A program made the position numbers and the translations under genes. From JADGGM01 sp027307005 (GTDB lineage: Bacteria; Gemmatimonadota; Gemmatimonadetes; Gemmatimonadales; Gemmatimonadaceae): a stretch of 63,322 bases of DNA. Below the pieces are notes generated by a model. The model worked only from the letters and a program-made list of their open reading frames with translations, ran no database searches and had not been told where the DNA came from. This document shows positions 36,556 to 45,983 of the stretch, piece after piece. The DNA is taken from the NCBI GenBank assembly GCA_035455745.1, contig DATIEP010000086.1, positions 1 to 63,322 of the forward strand. The letters are read 5' to 3'. The number at the start of each line of letters is the position of its first letter. Position 1 is the stretch's first letter.

Positions 36556-36587
36556 GCCAACGAGTGCGGAGCCCGAAGCGCTATGCC

Positions 36588-37757
36588 TCACGCGGCGAGC
36601 AGCTCCGGGAGAAACGATACGCCGCGATCGCGAAAGTCGACCCCCAACCACTCCGCGACGGTCACGCCGAGGTCGGAGAAGGTGGATCGCTCACCAAGCG
36701 ATCGCGGATGCACGCGTGAGCCCGTGACCAGAAGAGGCACACGCTCACGTGCGTGATCGGTGGATGGCGTGGTCGGGTCGTTCCCGTGATCGGCCGTCAG
36801 GAAAAGCAAGTCGTCCTCGCGAAGTGCGCCTTCGATGCCGGGGAGCGCGGAGTCGAACGCCCGCAGTCCTTCATAGAACCCCGATACGTCGTTTCGGTGC
36901 CCCCAAAGCTGGTCGAAATCTACTAGGTTGGCGAAGAGCAGCCCACCAGTGAGCGCGTCGAGCGCGCGATGAATTTCCGCAATGCCGGCCGCATTGTCCG
37001 CAGTATGTACCGACGAGAGCGCTCGTCCGGCGAACAAATCGTCCACCTTGCCCACGCCGATGCGCGCAACGCCGCGCTCGGCGAGCGCATCGAGCAGCGT
37101 GCGCTCCGGCGGCTCGATCGCAAAGTCGCGTCGTGCGGCAGTGCGACGATAGGCGCCCGGCTCGCCCGTGAACGGACGCGCGATCACGCGCGCTACATCG
37201 TTGGGCGCGACCAACATCGACCGCGCGATCTCGCAGCCGGCGAACAACTCCTCGACTGGAACGATGCGCTCGTGCGCCGCCACCTGAAACACCGAATCCG
37301 CGCTCGTATACAGAATCCATCGACCCGTGCGCTCGTGCTCGGCGCCGTACGTCTCGAGCACCTCGGTGCCGCTCGCCGCAATGTTGCCCAGCACGCCTCG
37401 TCCCGTGCGCTCGGAAAACTCGCGCACGATCGCATCCGGAAATCCGTGCGGATAGGTCGGAAACGGTCGCTCGAGATGCACGCCCGCGATCTCCCAGTGT
37501 CCGGTCGTACTGTCTTTCCCGGCGGATGCCGGACGCATCGTACCCCAGGCAGCGCCGGGACGTTGGGCAGGCGCGACGCCTTCGAGCTCCGCGATGCAGC
37601 CGAGTCCGAGACGTTCCAGGTTGGGGAGCTCCAAGCCGCCCACGGCGCGCGCGAGATTGCCGAGCGTGTTGCTCCCCACATCGCCATAGACATCGGCGTC
37701 GGGCGCCGCGCCGATGCCCACGCCATCGAGCACGAGAATGATCGCGCGGCGCGTCAC
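36588..37757 (-). CDS. deoB: Phosphopentomutase
   Basis: 389 aa, usual length. Alkaline-phosphatase fold with two metals: AIILVLDGVGIGAAPDA, GKDSTTGHWEIAGV (phospho-Thr), DFDQLWGHRNDVSGFYEGL, FLTADHGNDPTTPSTDH and RERVPLLV. Interconverts ribose/deoxyribose 1- and 5-phosphates. Its ATG overlaps the alr stop by 4 bp, and cdd follows 32 bp downstream. The block is devoid of GTTAGGC. Confidence 0.96.
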   Translation of the reverse strand: MTRRAIILVLDGVGIGAAPDADVYGDVGSNTLGNLARAVGGLELPNLERLGLGCIAELEGVAPAQRPGAAWGTMRPASAGKDSTTGHWEIAGVHLERPFPTYPHGFPDAIVREFSERTGRGVLGNIAASGTEVLETYGAEHERTGRWILYTSADSVFQVAAHERIVPVEELFAGCEIARSMLVAPNDVARVIARPFTGEPGAYRRTAARRDFAIEPPERTLLDALAERGVARIGVGKVDDLFAGRALSSVHTADNAAGIAEIHRALDALTGGLLFANLVDFDQLWGHRNDVSGFYEGLRAFDSALPGIEGALREDDLLFLTADHGNDPTTPSTDHARERVPLLVTGSRVHPRSLGERSTFSDLGVTVAEWLGVDFRDRGVSFLPELLAA

Positions 37758-38824
37758 GACGCGTTCACGTATACGCGCGGCAGACGCGACTGGAGACCGG
37801 TCAGGAGCTCGTAAGGCGAGAGCCCACCATCGTGCGCGACCGATTCCACACTGCGCTCGCGCTCGCCGTCGCGGCCAATCAGCGTGACCACGTCACCGAC
37901 ATCGCATGCGATGTCCGTGACATCGATCATCGTCATGTCCATCGTCACGACGCCGATGACTGGAGCGCAGCGGCCGGCGACGAGCACCTGCGTGCGATTG
38001 CCGAGCACGCGACGGTAGCCGTCGGCGTATCCCAGCGGCAGCGTGGCAATGCGGCGCGAGCCGGCGATCCGATGCGTCGCGTCGTAGCTCACGCAGTCGC
38101 CGTCGTCGAGCGTATGAATCTCGACGATTCGCGCGCGAAGACTCACGACGGATTGCGGCTGGACGAGCGCGCGCGGACCGCTGCCAACTCCATAGAGGAA
38201 AATGCCGGGTCGCGCGAGCGACCACCGCGATGTGGTTGCGCGCGACAGTGCAGCGGAATTCTCGGTGTGGAGGAGCGCCGGACGCGCGGGCAGTTGCTCG
38301 AGTGCGTGCTCGAACCGCCGTTCCTGTTGGGCGAGCGAGCCGTCGTCCAGCTCGGCGGAATGGAAATGCGTGAACGCGCCTTGCGGCGGCGATGCCTCGA
38401 GGAGGCCGCGGAGCGCTGCGACCTCATCCCAGTGGACGCCGGCGCGGTGCATGCCGGTGTCGATGGCGAGGTGCCAGTCCTGGTGTCCGGCCCCGATCGC
38501 ACGCCACGCCTCGATCTGGCGCGCGGTGCCGAGCGCTGGCGTTAGGCGCAGGACGCGGATGTCGGCGAGCTCGTCGGCGAGTGTCGGAGTGAACACGACG
38601 ATCGGCCGGACCACGCCGGACTCACGGAGCTCGCGTCCTTCTTCGACGGTGGCGACGCCGAAGCCCCACGGCGAGACGGACTCGAGCGCGCGCGCCGCGG
38701 CCACAGCGCCGATCCCGTAGCCATCGGCTTTGATCATCGGGAGGAGCGCGGCGGCGCGGGCGGCCATCACGGCCCCATTGCGGCGTAACGCGCCGAGATC
38801 GATTTCGACCCAGGCGCGTGTCAT
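37754..38824 (-). CDS. alr: Alanine racemase
   Basis: 356 aa. N-terminal PLP barrel with AWVEIDLGALRRN and LLPMIKADGYGIGAVA (PLP Lys), GVATVEEG, and IDTGMHRAGV. The C-terminal beta domain has SYDATHRIAG (catalytic Tyr) and PLGYADGYRR. Makes D-alanine for peptidoglycan. The start faces mazG across a 59-bp divergent gap. Confidence 0.96.
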   Translation of the reverse strand: MTRAWVEIDLGALRRNGAVMAARAAALLPMIKADGYGIGAVAAARALESVSPWGFGVATVEEGRELRESGVVRPIVVFTPTLADELADIRVLRLTPALGTARQIEAWRAIGAGHQDWHLAIDTGMHRAGVHWDEVAALRGLLEASPPQGAFTHFHSAELDDGSLAQQERRFEHALEQLPARPALLHTENSAALSRATTSRWSLARPGIFLYGVGSGPRALVQPQSVVSLRARIVEIHTLDDGDCVSYDATHRIAGSRRIATLPLGYADGYRRVLGNRTQVLVAGRCAPVIGVVTMDMTMIDVTDIACDVGDVVTLIGRDGERERSVESVAHDGGLSPYELLTGLQSRLPRVYVNAS

Positions 38825-38883
38825 CGACGTTCGCGTTGACGCATCATCGTTCGGGCGGGTAGTATACCGGCCCGGGAGGAACG

Positions 38884-39633
38884 ATGCAAGCTAAATCAAC
38901 GCTTGAAGATGCGCTCGCGCTCATGCGCGATCTTCGCGCGCGCTGCGAGTGGGATCGCGAGCAGACGCACGCCTCGCTGCGGCCGTACTTGATCGAGGAG
39001 ACGCACGAGCTCGACGACGCCTTGCGCTCCAACGACGCCGACGCGATGCGCGAAGAGTTAGGCGATGTGCTGCTGCAGGTGCTCTTCCACTCCGTGCTCG
39101 CCGAAGAAGCAGGCGACTTCGACGCGCACGACGTGGCGGGCTGCCTGATCGAGAAGATGAAGCGGCGTCATCCGCATCTGTACGGCGGCGGCACGAAAGA
39201 GCGCTGGGAGACGATGAAAGCCCGCACGCGCGGCTCGCTCACCGAGGGGCTGCCGTCCGGACTCCCGGCTCTGCATCGTGCCCAACGACTGCAGGATCGC
39301 GCGGCCGGTGTCGGGTTCGACTGGCCCGATGTCGAAGGACCGGCGCTCAAGGTGGAGGAGGAGCTCGCCGAGGTGCGCGAGCAGCTGGCGCGACCGCGGG
39401 AGGACGCGCGCGAGGCGCTCGAGGCTGAGTTAGGCGACCTGCTGTTCGCGGTGGTCAATCTGTGCCGCCGCGCCAACGTGCACGCGGCGGTGGCGCTCGA
39501 TCGCGCGAACGAGAAATTCGTGCGCCGGTTCGAGGGCATGGAGCGTCTGGCGGCTGAGCGGCATGTCACGCTGTCGTCGTTGGACGCCGCTGGACTCGAT
39601 GCGCTCTGGAACGAGGTCAAGGGAGCGGAATGA
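38884..39633 (+). CDS. mazG: Nucleoside triphosphate pyrophosphohydrolase MazG
   Basis: 249 aa with two MazG domains. The first has LIEETHELDDAL and MREELGDVLLQVLFHSVLA (metal EExxE/ExxD), with MKRRHPHLYGG after it. The second has KVEEELAEVREQL and ELGDLLFAVVNLCRR. Cleans the nucleotide pool by hydrolysing NTPs to NMP and pyrophosphate. Two of its Leu-Gly pairs use TTA GGC. Confidence 0.95.
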   Translation: MQAKSTLEDALALMRDLRARCEWDREQTHASLRPYLIEETHELDDALRSNDADAMREELGDVLLQVLFHSVLAEEAGDFDAHDVAGCLIEKMKRRHPHLYGGGTKERWETMKARTRGSLTEGLPSGLPALHRAQRLQDRAAGVGFDWPDVEGPALKVEEELAEVREQLARPREDAREALEAELGDLLFAVVNLCRRANVHAAVALDRANEKFVRRFEGMERLAAERHVTLSSLDAAGLDALWNEVKGAE

Positions 39634-39742
39634 GTCCCGAGCCAGCGACAGCACCTCATCTGCCTTAGTTCACAAACAACATCACATATGCTTGGCCAAG
39701 ATGTTGCTACGCATATCGAAAGCATGCTGCATCAGTTCGACT

Positions 39743-41038
39743 TCACGGCCTCAGTCTGTTCATGAGCCGCGGAAACGCAATCGCTTCTCGCAAGTGCGGC
39801 AGCCCGCAAATCCAGGCGACCGTGCGCTCGAGTCCGAGCCCGAAGCCTGAGTGGACGAAGGTTCCGTAGCGCCGCAAGTCCAGGTACCAGTCGTACGCCG
39901 CCTCGGGCAGCTTCTCGGCGCGGATGCGCGCGAGGAGACGATCGTAATCGTCTTCGCGCTGGCTGCCACCAATGATCTCGCCGTAGCCCTCGGGCGCCAG
40001 CAGGTCGTCGCAGAGCACAGTGCGCGGGTCGGCAGGATTCTCCTTCATGTAGAACGCCTTCGCCTCGCGCGGATAGTTCATCACGAACACGGGCTTGTCG
40101 TAGTCGGCGACGATGAGCGATTCATCTTCGGCGCCCAAGTCGTCGCCCCAGGCGGTCGCACTGCCCTTTCGATGCAGGAGCGAGATCGCGTCACCGTAAT
40201 CGAGTCGGACGAACGGCGGCACCACGCGCTCGAGCGGCGCGGTGTCGCGCTCCAGCACGACGAGGTCATCGGCGCAGCGATCGAGTGCGCGACGAACCAG
40301 GTACGAGACGAAGTCTTCCTGAAGGCGCATGTTGTCGTCGCTGTCGTTCCAGGCGACTTCCGGCTCGATCATCCAGAATTCGGTGAGGTGTCTTCGCGTC
40401 TTCGACTTCTCGGCGCGGAAGGTTGGACCGAACGTGTAGATGCGGCCGAACGCCGCTGCGGCAGCTTCGCCGTAGAGCTGTCCCGTCTGGGCGAGGTAGG
40501 CGTTGCCCTCGTCGAAGTACTCGGTGGAAAAGAGTCCCGATCGCTCGCCGATCGCTGCCGTGAGAATCGGCGTGTCCACGCGGAGGAAGCCTCGTGCGTA
40601 AAAGAAGTCGTGAATCGCTTGTTCGACCTCGTTGCGCACGCGAGCGATCGCACGCTGCCGGGGCGATCGCAGCCAGAAGTGGCGATGGTCGAGCAGAAAA
40701 TCGATGCCGTGCTCTTTCGGCTGGATGGGATAGTCGAGAGAGCTCGCTCCGATGATCTCGAGATTGGTGACGGCCATCTCGATGCCGCCGGGCGAGCGCT
40801 CTTCAGCGTGCACCTCGCCAGTCATGGCGACCGAGGTCTCCGTCGTCAGCGCCGTGAAACGTTCCCAGACCTCGGGTGCGATTTGCGTTTTTGCGAGGAC
40901 GCCTTGTATCTGTCCGGTACCGTCGCGCAGGATGACGAACGCGATTTTTCCGGACGAGCGCAGATGGGTGACCCATCCGCGGACGGTGACAGAGCGGCCG
41001 ACGTGCTGTTTCAGCTCGTCAATGCGAGGAGTACTCAA
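39743..41038 (-). CDS. asnS: Asparaginyl-tRNA synthetase
   Basis: 431 aa. N-terminal OB anticodon-binding domain (VTVRGWVTHLRSSGKIAFVI), then the class II core: motif 2 (YTFGPTFRAEKSKTRRHLTEFWMIE) and motif 3 (SGFGLGLERTVAWICGLPHL). AsnRS rather than AspRS is judged from the compact length and lack of the bacterial AspRS insertion. No recurrent word inside. Confidence 0.93.
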   Translation of the reverse strand: MSTPRIDELKQHVGRSVTVRGWVTHLRSSGKIAFVILRDGTGQIQGVLAKTQIAPEVWERFTALTTETSVAMTGEVHAEERSPGGIEMAVTNLEIIGASSLDYPIQPKEHGIDFLLDHRHFWLRSPRQRAIARVRNEVEQAIHDFFYARGFLRVDTPILTAAIGERSGLFSTEYFDEGNAYLAQTGQLYGEAAAAAFGRIYTFGPTFRAEKSKTRRHLTEFWMIEPEVAWNDSDDNMRLQEDFVSYLVRRALDRCADDLVVLERDTAPLERVVPPFVRLDYGDAISLLHRKGSATAWGDDLGAEDESLIVADYDKPVFVMNYPREAKAFYMKENPADPRTVLCDDLLAPEGYGEIIGGSQREDDYDRLLARIRAEKLPEAAYDWYLDLRRYGTFVHSGFGLGLERTVAWICGLPHLREAIAFPRLMNRLRP

Positions 41039-41499
41039 TGTCCTTGAGGCGGTTAGAGTTACGGGGCGGGATCGGCAAGCTACGAACGACTGACGGCACT
41101 GTCAACTTATCACAGAGTTCGCGGGATTTTCCCGCTAGCGTGTGGTGTCCCGCAGATGTACGATGCAGGCGAGCGCATGAAGACCAACGCTAGCGCGCTC
41201 GCCGGCAGCGGATGTATGCGAGGCACTGATTTCGCGTGGAGTGTCAGAGGCACGCGGCATGCCGCGTGGTGTATGATCCGGGTGCGGCGTCGTGAGTTCA
41301 CGCGGCGCTCCAGCAGCTCCATCACGATCCCGGCTGATCAGCCAGCCGGCACAGGACTCATACAGGACTTCATGCCGCGACGTTCTCAAGCACAGCGGCC
41401 CGGCTGCCCTGGCGATGCCACGCTCCGCGCCATTCGCCGTGCCGGCCCAGCGGTCACGTTAGGCCGCCACGCTCACTCGACGATCGGCGGGTCGCGCCC
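41039..41499. other. 461-bp intergenic region
   Basis: No gene supported. Contains a perfect 18-bp palindrome CACGCGGCATGCCGCGTG at 41251-41268, the core GGCTGATCAGCC at about 41330-41341 and GTTAGGC at 41457, before the sensor kinase on the plus strand. Probably holds divergent promoters for asnS and the kinase. Confidence 0.5.
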
Positions 41500-42996
41500 G
41501 TGAGCATTCGGTCCAAGTTAGGCGCTGGCCTCGTCGCCATCGCGCTCGTGCTCCTGGTCCCTTTGTTCCTGGCTCTCCAGTCGCTGGAGAAGCTGCACTC
41601 GTTCACCACCGTGCTGCAGAAGCGCGAGTTCGCGGCATCGTTGCTGCTCAACCGCATGCGGTCCGGCACCGACGAGCTGCGCCGCCTCGATCTCTCGCTC
41701 GTCTTCCTGCACCAGCCGCAGATCCGCGCGTCGATGGACTCGCAGCTCACCGTCCTGTCCGCGACCTCCGACTCGCTCGCGCACCTCGGCATGCAGTCCG
41801 CATCCACCAAAATCGGCACGGCGGTGGCGCAAGTCGCGTCGTTCGTGCCGAGCGAGTATGCAGCCGCCGCGGCGGGTCAGGCGAAGATCGCGGATTCCGT
41901 GTCCACGCAGCACCTGATTCCCGCGATCGCGGCAACCGAGCGCGAGCTCACGTCGGCCGAAGGCATGTTGCGGGATCGATCCAGCCGGCTCGTCGCCGAA
42001 GCAACCGCGGAAACCGAACAGGCACGCAACGCGGCGGCGCTCGGATTGCTCGTGGCGGCGACGCTCGCGCTCATCATATCGATTCTGCTCTGGCGCACCA
42101 TCGGCGGACCGATCCGCGATCTCGAGCACGGGATGGCGCAGATGGCCGACGGCAATTTCGGATACCGTCTGCGTGTGAACGCGCGCCGAAAAGACGAATT
42201 CGGTCACCTGGCCGAGAGCTTCGGGTCGATGGCGCATCAGCTGGCGGCGCTCGATCGGCTGAAGGCAGAGTTCGTATCCGTCGCGTCCCACGAGCTCAAG
42301 ACGCCGATCAACGTCATCCTCGGCTACCTGCAACTGATCGACGAAGGCGTGTACGGCACCGTGTCGCCCAAGATGCACGAGATCGTGCGCACGCTCGATT
42401 CGCAGACGCGCTCGTTGTCGCGGCTCGTGCATCAGTTGTTGGACGTGAGCCGCTTCGAGGCGGGCGGCGGCAAGCTCGATCTTCGCCCAACGAACCTCGA
42501 TGCGTTCCTGGTCGAACTGGAGGAAACGTTCCGCGTGTTGTCGATGCAGCGCGGCATCGACTTTCGCGTCGAGCGCGCGGGTGCGCTGCCCGCCGAAGTG
42601 CTCTGGGATCCGGACCGCATCAGCGAAGTTCTCGGGAATCTCGTGGCGAACGCGTTCAAGTTCACCGAGCGCGGCGGATCGGTGGAGTTGCTCGTCGACG
42701 CGACGGAGGAGCAGGTGTACCTGGATGTGCGCGACACCGGCGCGGGCATTCCGCCGCAGCAACTGCCGCACATCTTCGAGAAGTTTTTCCAGGCGGACAA
42801 CCAGGAAGCTGCGACGCACGCCGGCAGTGGGCTCGGCCTGGCGATCGCAAGACAGATCGTGGTCGCGCACGGCGGGCAGATTTCGGTCGAGAGCATCCTC
42901 GGGGTTGGCACGACGTTTCACCTGACGCTTCCGCTGCGCGCGGGTGGTCGCGTGCACGAGCGGCCCCGCACGCCGATGTTCGGAGTTCCGGCGTGA
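41500..42996 (+). CDS. Membrane sensor histidine kinase with HAMP domain
   Basis: 498 aa from GTG 41500. Helix 1 (AGLVAIALVLLVPLFLALQ), a periplasmic four-helix-type sensor (residues about 35-175), helix 2 (ALGLLVAATLALIISILLW), HAMP (GGPIRDLEHGMAQMADGNFG), HisKA (FVSVASHELKTPINVILGYL, phospho-His) and HATPase (NLVANAFKFTE, DTGAGIPPQQL, GSGLGLAIARQ). The cognate regulator is not adjacent; instead a lipoprotein gene overlaps the 3' end. Confidence 0.94.
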   Translation: MSIRSKLGAGLVAIALVLLVPLFLALQSLEKLHSFTTVLQKREFAASLLLNRMRSGTDELRRLDLSLVFLHQPQIRASMDSQLTVLSATSDSLAHLGMQSASTKIGTAVAQVASFVPSEYAAAAAGQAKIADSVSTQHLIPAIAATERELTSAEGMLRDRSSRLVAEATAETEQARNAAALGLLVAATLALIISILLWRTIGGPIRDLEHGMAQMADGNFGYRLRVNARRKDEFGHLAESFGSMAHQLAALDRLKAEFVSVASHELKTPINVILGYLQLIDEGVYGTVSPKMHEIVRTLDSQTRSLSRLVHQLLDVSRFEAGGGKLDLRPTNLDAFLVELEETFRVLSMQRGIDFRVERAGALPAEVLWDPDRISEVLGNLVANAFKFTERGGSVELLVDATEEQVYLDVRDTGAGIPPQQLPHIFEKFFQADNQEAATHAGSGLGLAIARQIVVAHGGQISVESILGVGTTFHLTLPLRAGGRVHERPRTPMFGVPA

Positions 42997-43544
42997 GGCG
43001 CTGGGTGTCGGTGTGGCTCACGCTGCTCGTCGCCGCGTGCGCCACGACTTCTGCTCGACGCACGATGCCGCCCGCCGCCGACGATTGGATCGGCACGATC
43101 AGCGCGGCGAAGAACCAGGTTGCGTTAGGCCACTTCGACGACGCCGACAAGGCGCTGTACGCGTTCACGCAGCGCTATCCGTCGAGCCCGGAGGCGCGCG
43201 AGGCGGCGTACTGGCGGGCGCTGTTCAAGCTCGATCCGGCGAATCGCGGCGGCAGTCCGCGGGCAGCGACGGAGCGCCTGGACGAATATCTCTCCGACAC
43301 GACGGTGTCGCTCCACCGGGCGGAAGCGGCGACGCTGCGCCGCATCGCGGCCGAATTGGATTCGCTCGCCCAACGGGCGCCGGTGGTGGCGTCCAGCGAC
43401 TCGGCGCGTCTGGCCGACGCGCAGAAAGCGCAGCAGCGCGAGGATGATCTTCAGAAGGAGATCAAAGGGCTGCGCGACCAGTTGGACAAGACGAACGCCG
43501 AGCTCGAGCGGATCAAGAAGCGCCTGCAAGAGCGGACACCGTAA
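42993..43544 (+). CDS. TPR/coiled-coil lipoprotein coupled to the sensor kinase
   Basis: 183 aa from GTG 42993, overlapping the kinase stop by 4 bp. Signal peptide WVSVWLTLLVAAC ends in a lipobox. The mature part has TPR-like helices (GHFDDADKALYAFTQRYPSS, as in YbgF/BamD) and a C-terminal coiled coil (DLQKEIKGLRDQLDKTNAEL). The layout resembles QseG, the lipoprotein paired with the QseE/GlrK sensor. A role in signalling to the kinase is inferred. Confidence 0.8.
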   Translation: MRRWVSVWLTLLVAACATTSARRTMPPAADDWIGTISAAKNQVALGHFDDADKALYAFTQRYPSSPEAREAAYWRALFKLDPANRGGSPRAATERLDEYLSDTTVSLHRAEAATLRRIAAELDSLAQRAPVVASSDSARLADAQKAQQREDDLQKEIKGLRDQLDKTNAELERIKKRLQERTP

Positions 43545-43880
43545 GGCGGACAACCCGGACAGAGCCTGACACAGCCGGAGACTACAGGCGGACAACCCGG
43601 ACAAGCCTGACACAGCCGGAGAACTACGGGTGGACGCGGATACACCGCGCTGCGCTGAAGGCTTTGCCTAACGGAAAATCGAGCCGCTGTTTTGTGAAAA
43701 CAAAAAGACCAACGCCGTGATGCCGGCCTCGCCGCCACGCTTTCTCCACCGCGCAGAATGACGTCGTTGGTTTATCCACTTTTCAGTTTCATTTTTTTTG
43801 TCAGGCCCCGTCCGGCCGTGTCCGCGCCCTTGTCCGCCTGTCGCTTTTGTATCCGGCTTTGTCCGGCCGTGTCCGCCTTA
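43542..43880. repeat. Convergent-gap repeat: tandem and inverted CGGACA units
   Basis: GTAAGGCGGACA (43542-43553) at the end of the lipoprotein gene is mirrored by TGTCCGCCTTAC (about 43869-43880) at the end of recG. The left side holds two tandem units of about 40 bp (GGCGGACAACCCGGACA ... GCCTGACACAGCCGGAG). The right arm has similar words in the other strand. A poly-T tract (about 43792-43801) and a GCCTAACG (43665) lie between. Probably a bidirectional terminator built from repeats. No coding capacity. Confidence 0.6.
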
Positions 43881-45965
43881 CCCGACGCGAAACAGCTCCA
43901 TCGCCCGGCGATACCGCTCGCCTAACGCAGCGCGCAGCGGCGCGTGTTCGCGGCCCCGCAGATCGGGGTCGGATGCCAGGATCTCTTCGGCGGCGGCGCG
44001 GGCGATCGCGAACAGGGCTTCGTCCTTGAGCGGGTCGGCGATGCGGAAGGTGGGTTCGCCGCTCTGCTGCGCGCCGAAGAGGTCGCCCATGCCGCGGAGC
44101 CGGAGGTCGGCGCGGGCGATCTCGAAGCCGTCGTCCGTGCCGACGAACACCTCGAGCCGCGCGCGCGTCTCCGGGCCGGGGTCGCCTAACAGAATGCAAT
44201 AGCTGGCCGACCCGCCGCGGCCGACGCGGCCGCGGAGCTGGTGGAGCTGCGACAGGCCGAAGCGCTCCGGGTGCTCGATCACCATCACCGTCGCGTTGGG
44301 CACGTCGATGCCGACCTCGATCACCGTCGTCGCGACCAGCACGTCGATCTCGTGATCGCGGAACGCGCGCATCACCTGGTCGCGCTCGTCCGGCGGCAGG
44401 CGGCCGTGCAGCAGCGCCACGCGCCGGTGCGCGAAAGGGCCGCGCGCGAGCTCGGCGTGCATCGTGGCCGCGGCCTTGAGGTCGGTCTTCTCCGATTCCT
44501 CGATCACCGGATACACCACGTAGGCCTGCCGCCCCTCCGCCAGCTGGCGCTCGACCGCTTCGAGCACGGCGCCGCGGCGCGACGACGGGCGGAGGACGGT
44601 TTTCACCGGCAGGCGGCCGGGAGGACGCTCGTCCAACACGCTCACGTCGAGATCCCCCAGCGCCGTGAGCGCCAGGGAGCGCGGAATCGGCGTGGCGCTC
44701 AGGAGCAGCACATCGGGACGGCCGGACGGCGCACCGGGGGCGGCCTTCGCGCCCAACGCGGCGCGCTGCTCGACGCCGAAGCGCTGCTGTTCGTCGATGG
44801 CGACGAACCCGAGGCGCCCGAACCGCGTGTCTTCCTGCACCAGCGCGTGCGTGCCCACCGCGATGAGCGGCGACGTGCCCGCCAGCCGCGCCGCACGCTC
44901 GCGGCGCTCGGACGCCGTCAGGCGGCCCGTCAGCAGCACCGGCTCGATGCCTAACGGAGCCAGCAGCCGCGCCAGCGTGCCGGCGTGCTGCTCGGCCAGC
45001 AGCTCCGTCGGCGCCATCATCGCCGCCTGATAGCCGTTCTCGAGCGCCAGCAGCGCCGCGAACAACGCCACCACCGTCTTGCCGCTGCCCACGTCGCCCT
45101 GCAACAGCCGGTGCATGCGCCGGTCGCCGCACATGTCGGCCACGATGTCGCGGATGGCGCGCGTCTGCGCCCCCGTGAGCTCGAACGGCAGCTCGCGCTT
45201 GAGGCGGCTCGTGAGCTCGCGCTTGTTCACGAACGCGATGCCCGCGCGCCGCTCGCGGGCCAGCTCTTTGGCGCGGAGCTGCAGCAGGTTGACGAACAAC
45301 GCTTCCTCGAGCGCCAGGCGCGAGCGGCCGCGCTCCGCCTCGGCGAGCGTCGCCGGACGGTGCACCATGCGCAGCGCGTCGCGGAGCGGCGGCACGCCGG
45401 CGCGCTCCATCAACTCGCGCGGCAGGGACTCGCGGACTAACGGAAGCAGCGCGTCCAGATGCGCCTGCACGATCGCGCGGATCTGCTTGAACGACAAGCC
45501 TTCCGTGGCCGGGTACACCGCGAGCACGCGTCCGCCGCTCACGTCGTCCGTCTCGCCGCCTCCGCCCAGGTTCACCATCTCGCGCGGCTGCAGCTGTCGG
45601 CCGTGGAAGAACCGCACGCGCCCGGTGACCAGCAGCACGTCGTCTTTCTCCACGACGCGGTCGAGGAACGGCTGGCCCGGCCACGCCGCTTCGATCAAGC
45701 CCGTGGCGTCCTTGAGCACGGCCTGGAAGATCCGCAGGCCCTTGCGCGTGGGGATGATCCCCTTCGAGATCACCGTGCCGATCACTGTCGCATCCATGCC
45801 CGGCGCGAGCGTCGAGATGCGCGCGACGGTGCTCGCGTCGTGATAGCGGTGCGGGAGGTGGTACAGGAGGTCGCGCGCGGTGCGGACGCCGAGCCGGTGC
45901 AGCGCTTCGGCGCGGCGCGGGCCGACGCCTTTCAGATACGCGACGTTGGTGTCGAGGTTCGCCAC
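43878..45965 (-). CDS. recG: ATP-dependent DNA helicase RecG
   Basis: 695 aa from GTG 45965. The wedge/OB domain is residues about 50-200 (TVARISTLAPGMDATVIGTV). SF2 motor: LLQGDVGSGKTVVALFAALL (Walker A), FVAIDEQQRFGVEQRA (motif II), LLLSATPIPRSLALT, TTVIEVGIDVPNATVMVIEH and QLHQLRGRVGRG (motif VI). Reverses stalled forks and processes branched DNA. Contains several GCCTAAC words. Confidence 0.96.
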   Translation of the reverse strand: MANLDTNVAYLKGVGPRRAEALHRLGVRTARDLLYHLPHRYHDASTVARISTLAPGMDATVIGTVISKGIIPTRKGLRIFQAVLKDATGLIEAAWPGQPFLDRVVEKDDVLLVTGRVRFFHGRQLQPREMVNLGGGGETDDVSGGRVLAVYPATEGLSFKQIRAIVQAHLDALLPLVRESLPRELMERAGVPPLRDALRMVHRPATLAEAERGRSRLALEEALFVNLLQLRAKELARERRAGIAFVNKRELTSRLKRELPFELTGAQTRAIRDIVADMCGDRRMHRLLQGDVGSGKTVVALFAALLALENGYQAAMMAPTELLAEQHAGTLARLLAPLGIEPVLLTGRLTASERRERAARLAGTSPLIAVGTHALVQEDTRFGRLGFVAIDEQQRFGVEQRAALGAKAAPGAPSGRPDVLLLSATPIPRSLALTALGDLDVSVLDERPPGRLPVKTVLRPSSRRGAVLEAVERQLAEGRQAYVVYPVIEESEKTDLKAAATMHAELARGPFAHRRVALLHGRLPPDERDQVMRAFRDHEIDVLVATTVIEVGIDVPNATVMVIEHPERFGLSQLHQLRGRVGRGGSASYCILLGDPGPETRARLEVFVGTDDGFEIARADLRLRGMGDLFGAQQSGEPTFRIADPLKDEALFAIARAAAEEILASDPDLRGREHAPLRAALGERYRRAMELFRVG

Positions 45966-45983
45966 GGGTTAGGCGTTAGGCGA

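Noticed and set aside
41156..41503. 115-codon plus-strand frame before the sensor kinase
   Set aside because: Composition is non-coding, it contains the 18-bp palindrome and overlaps the kinase start; no family likeness.
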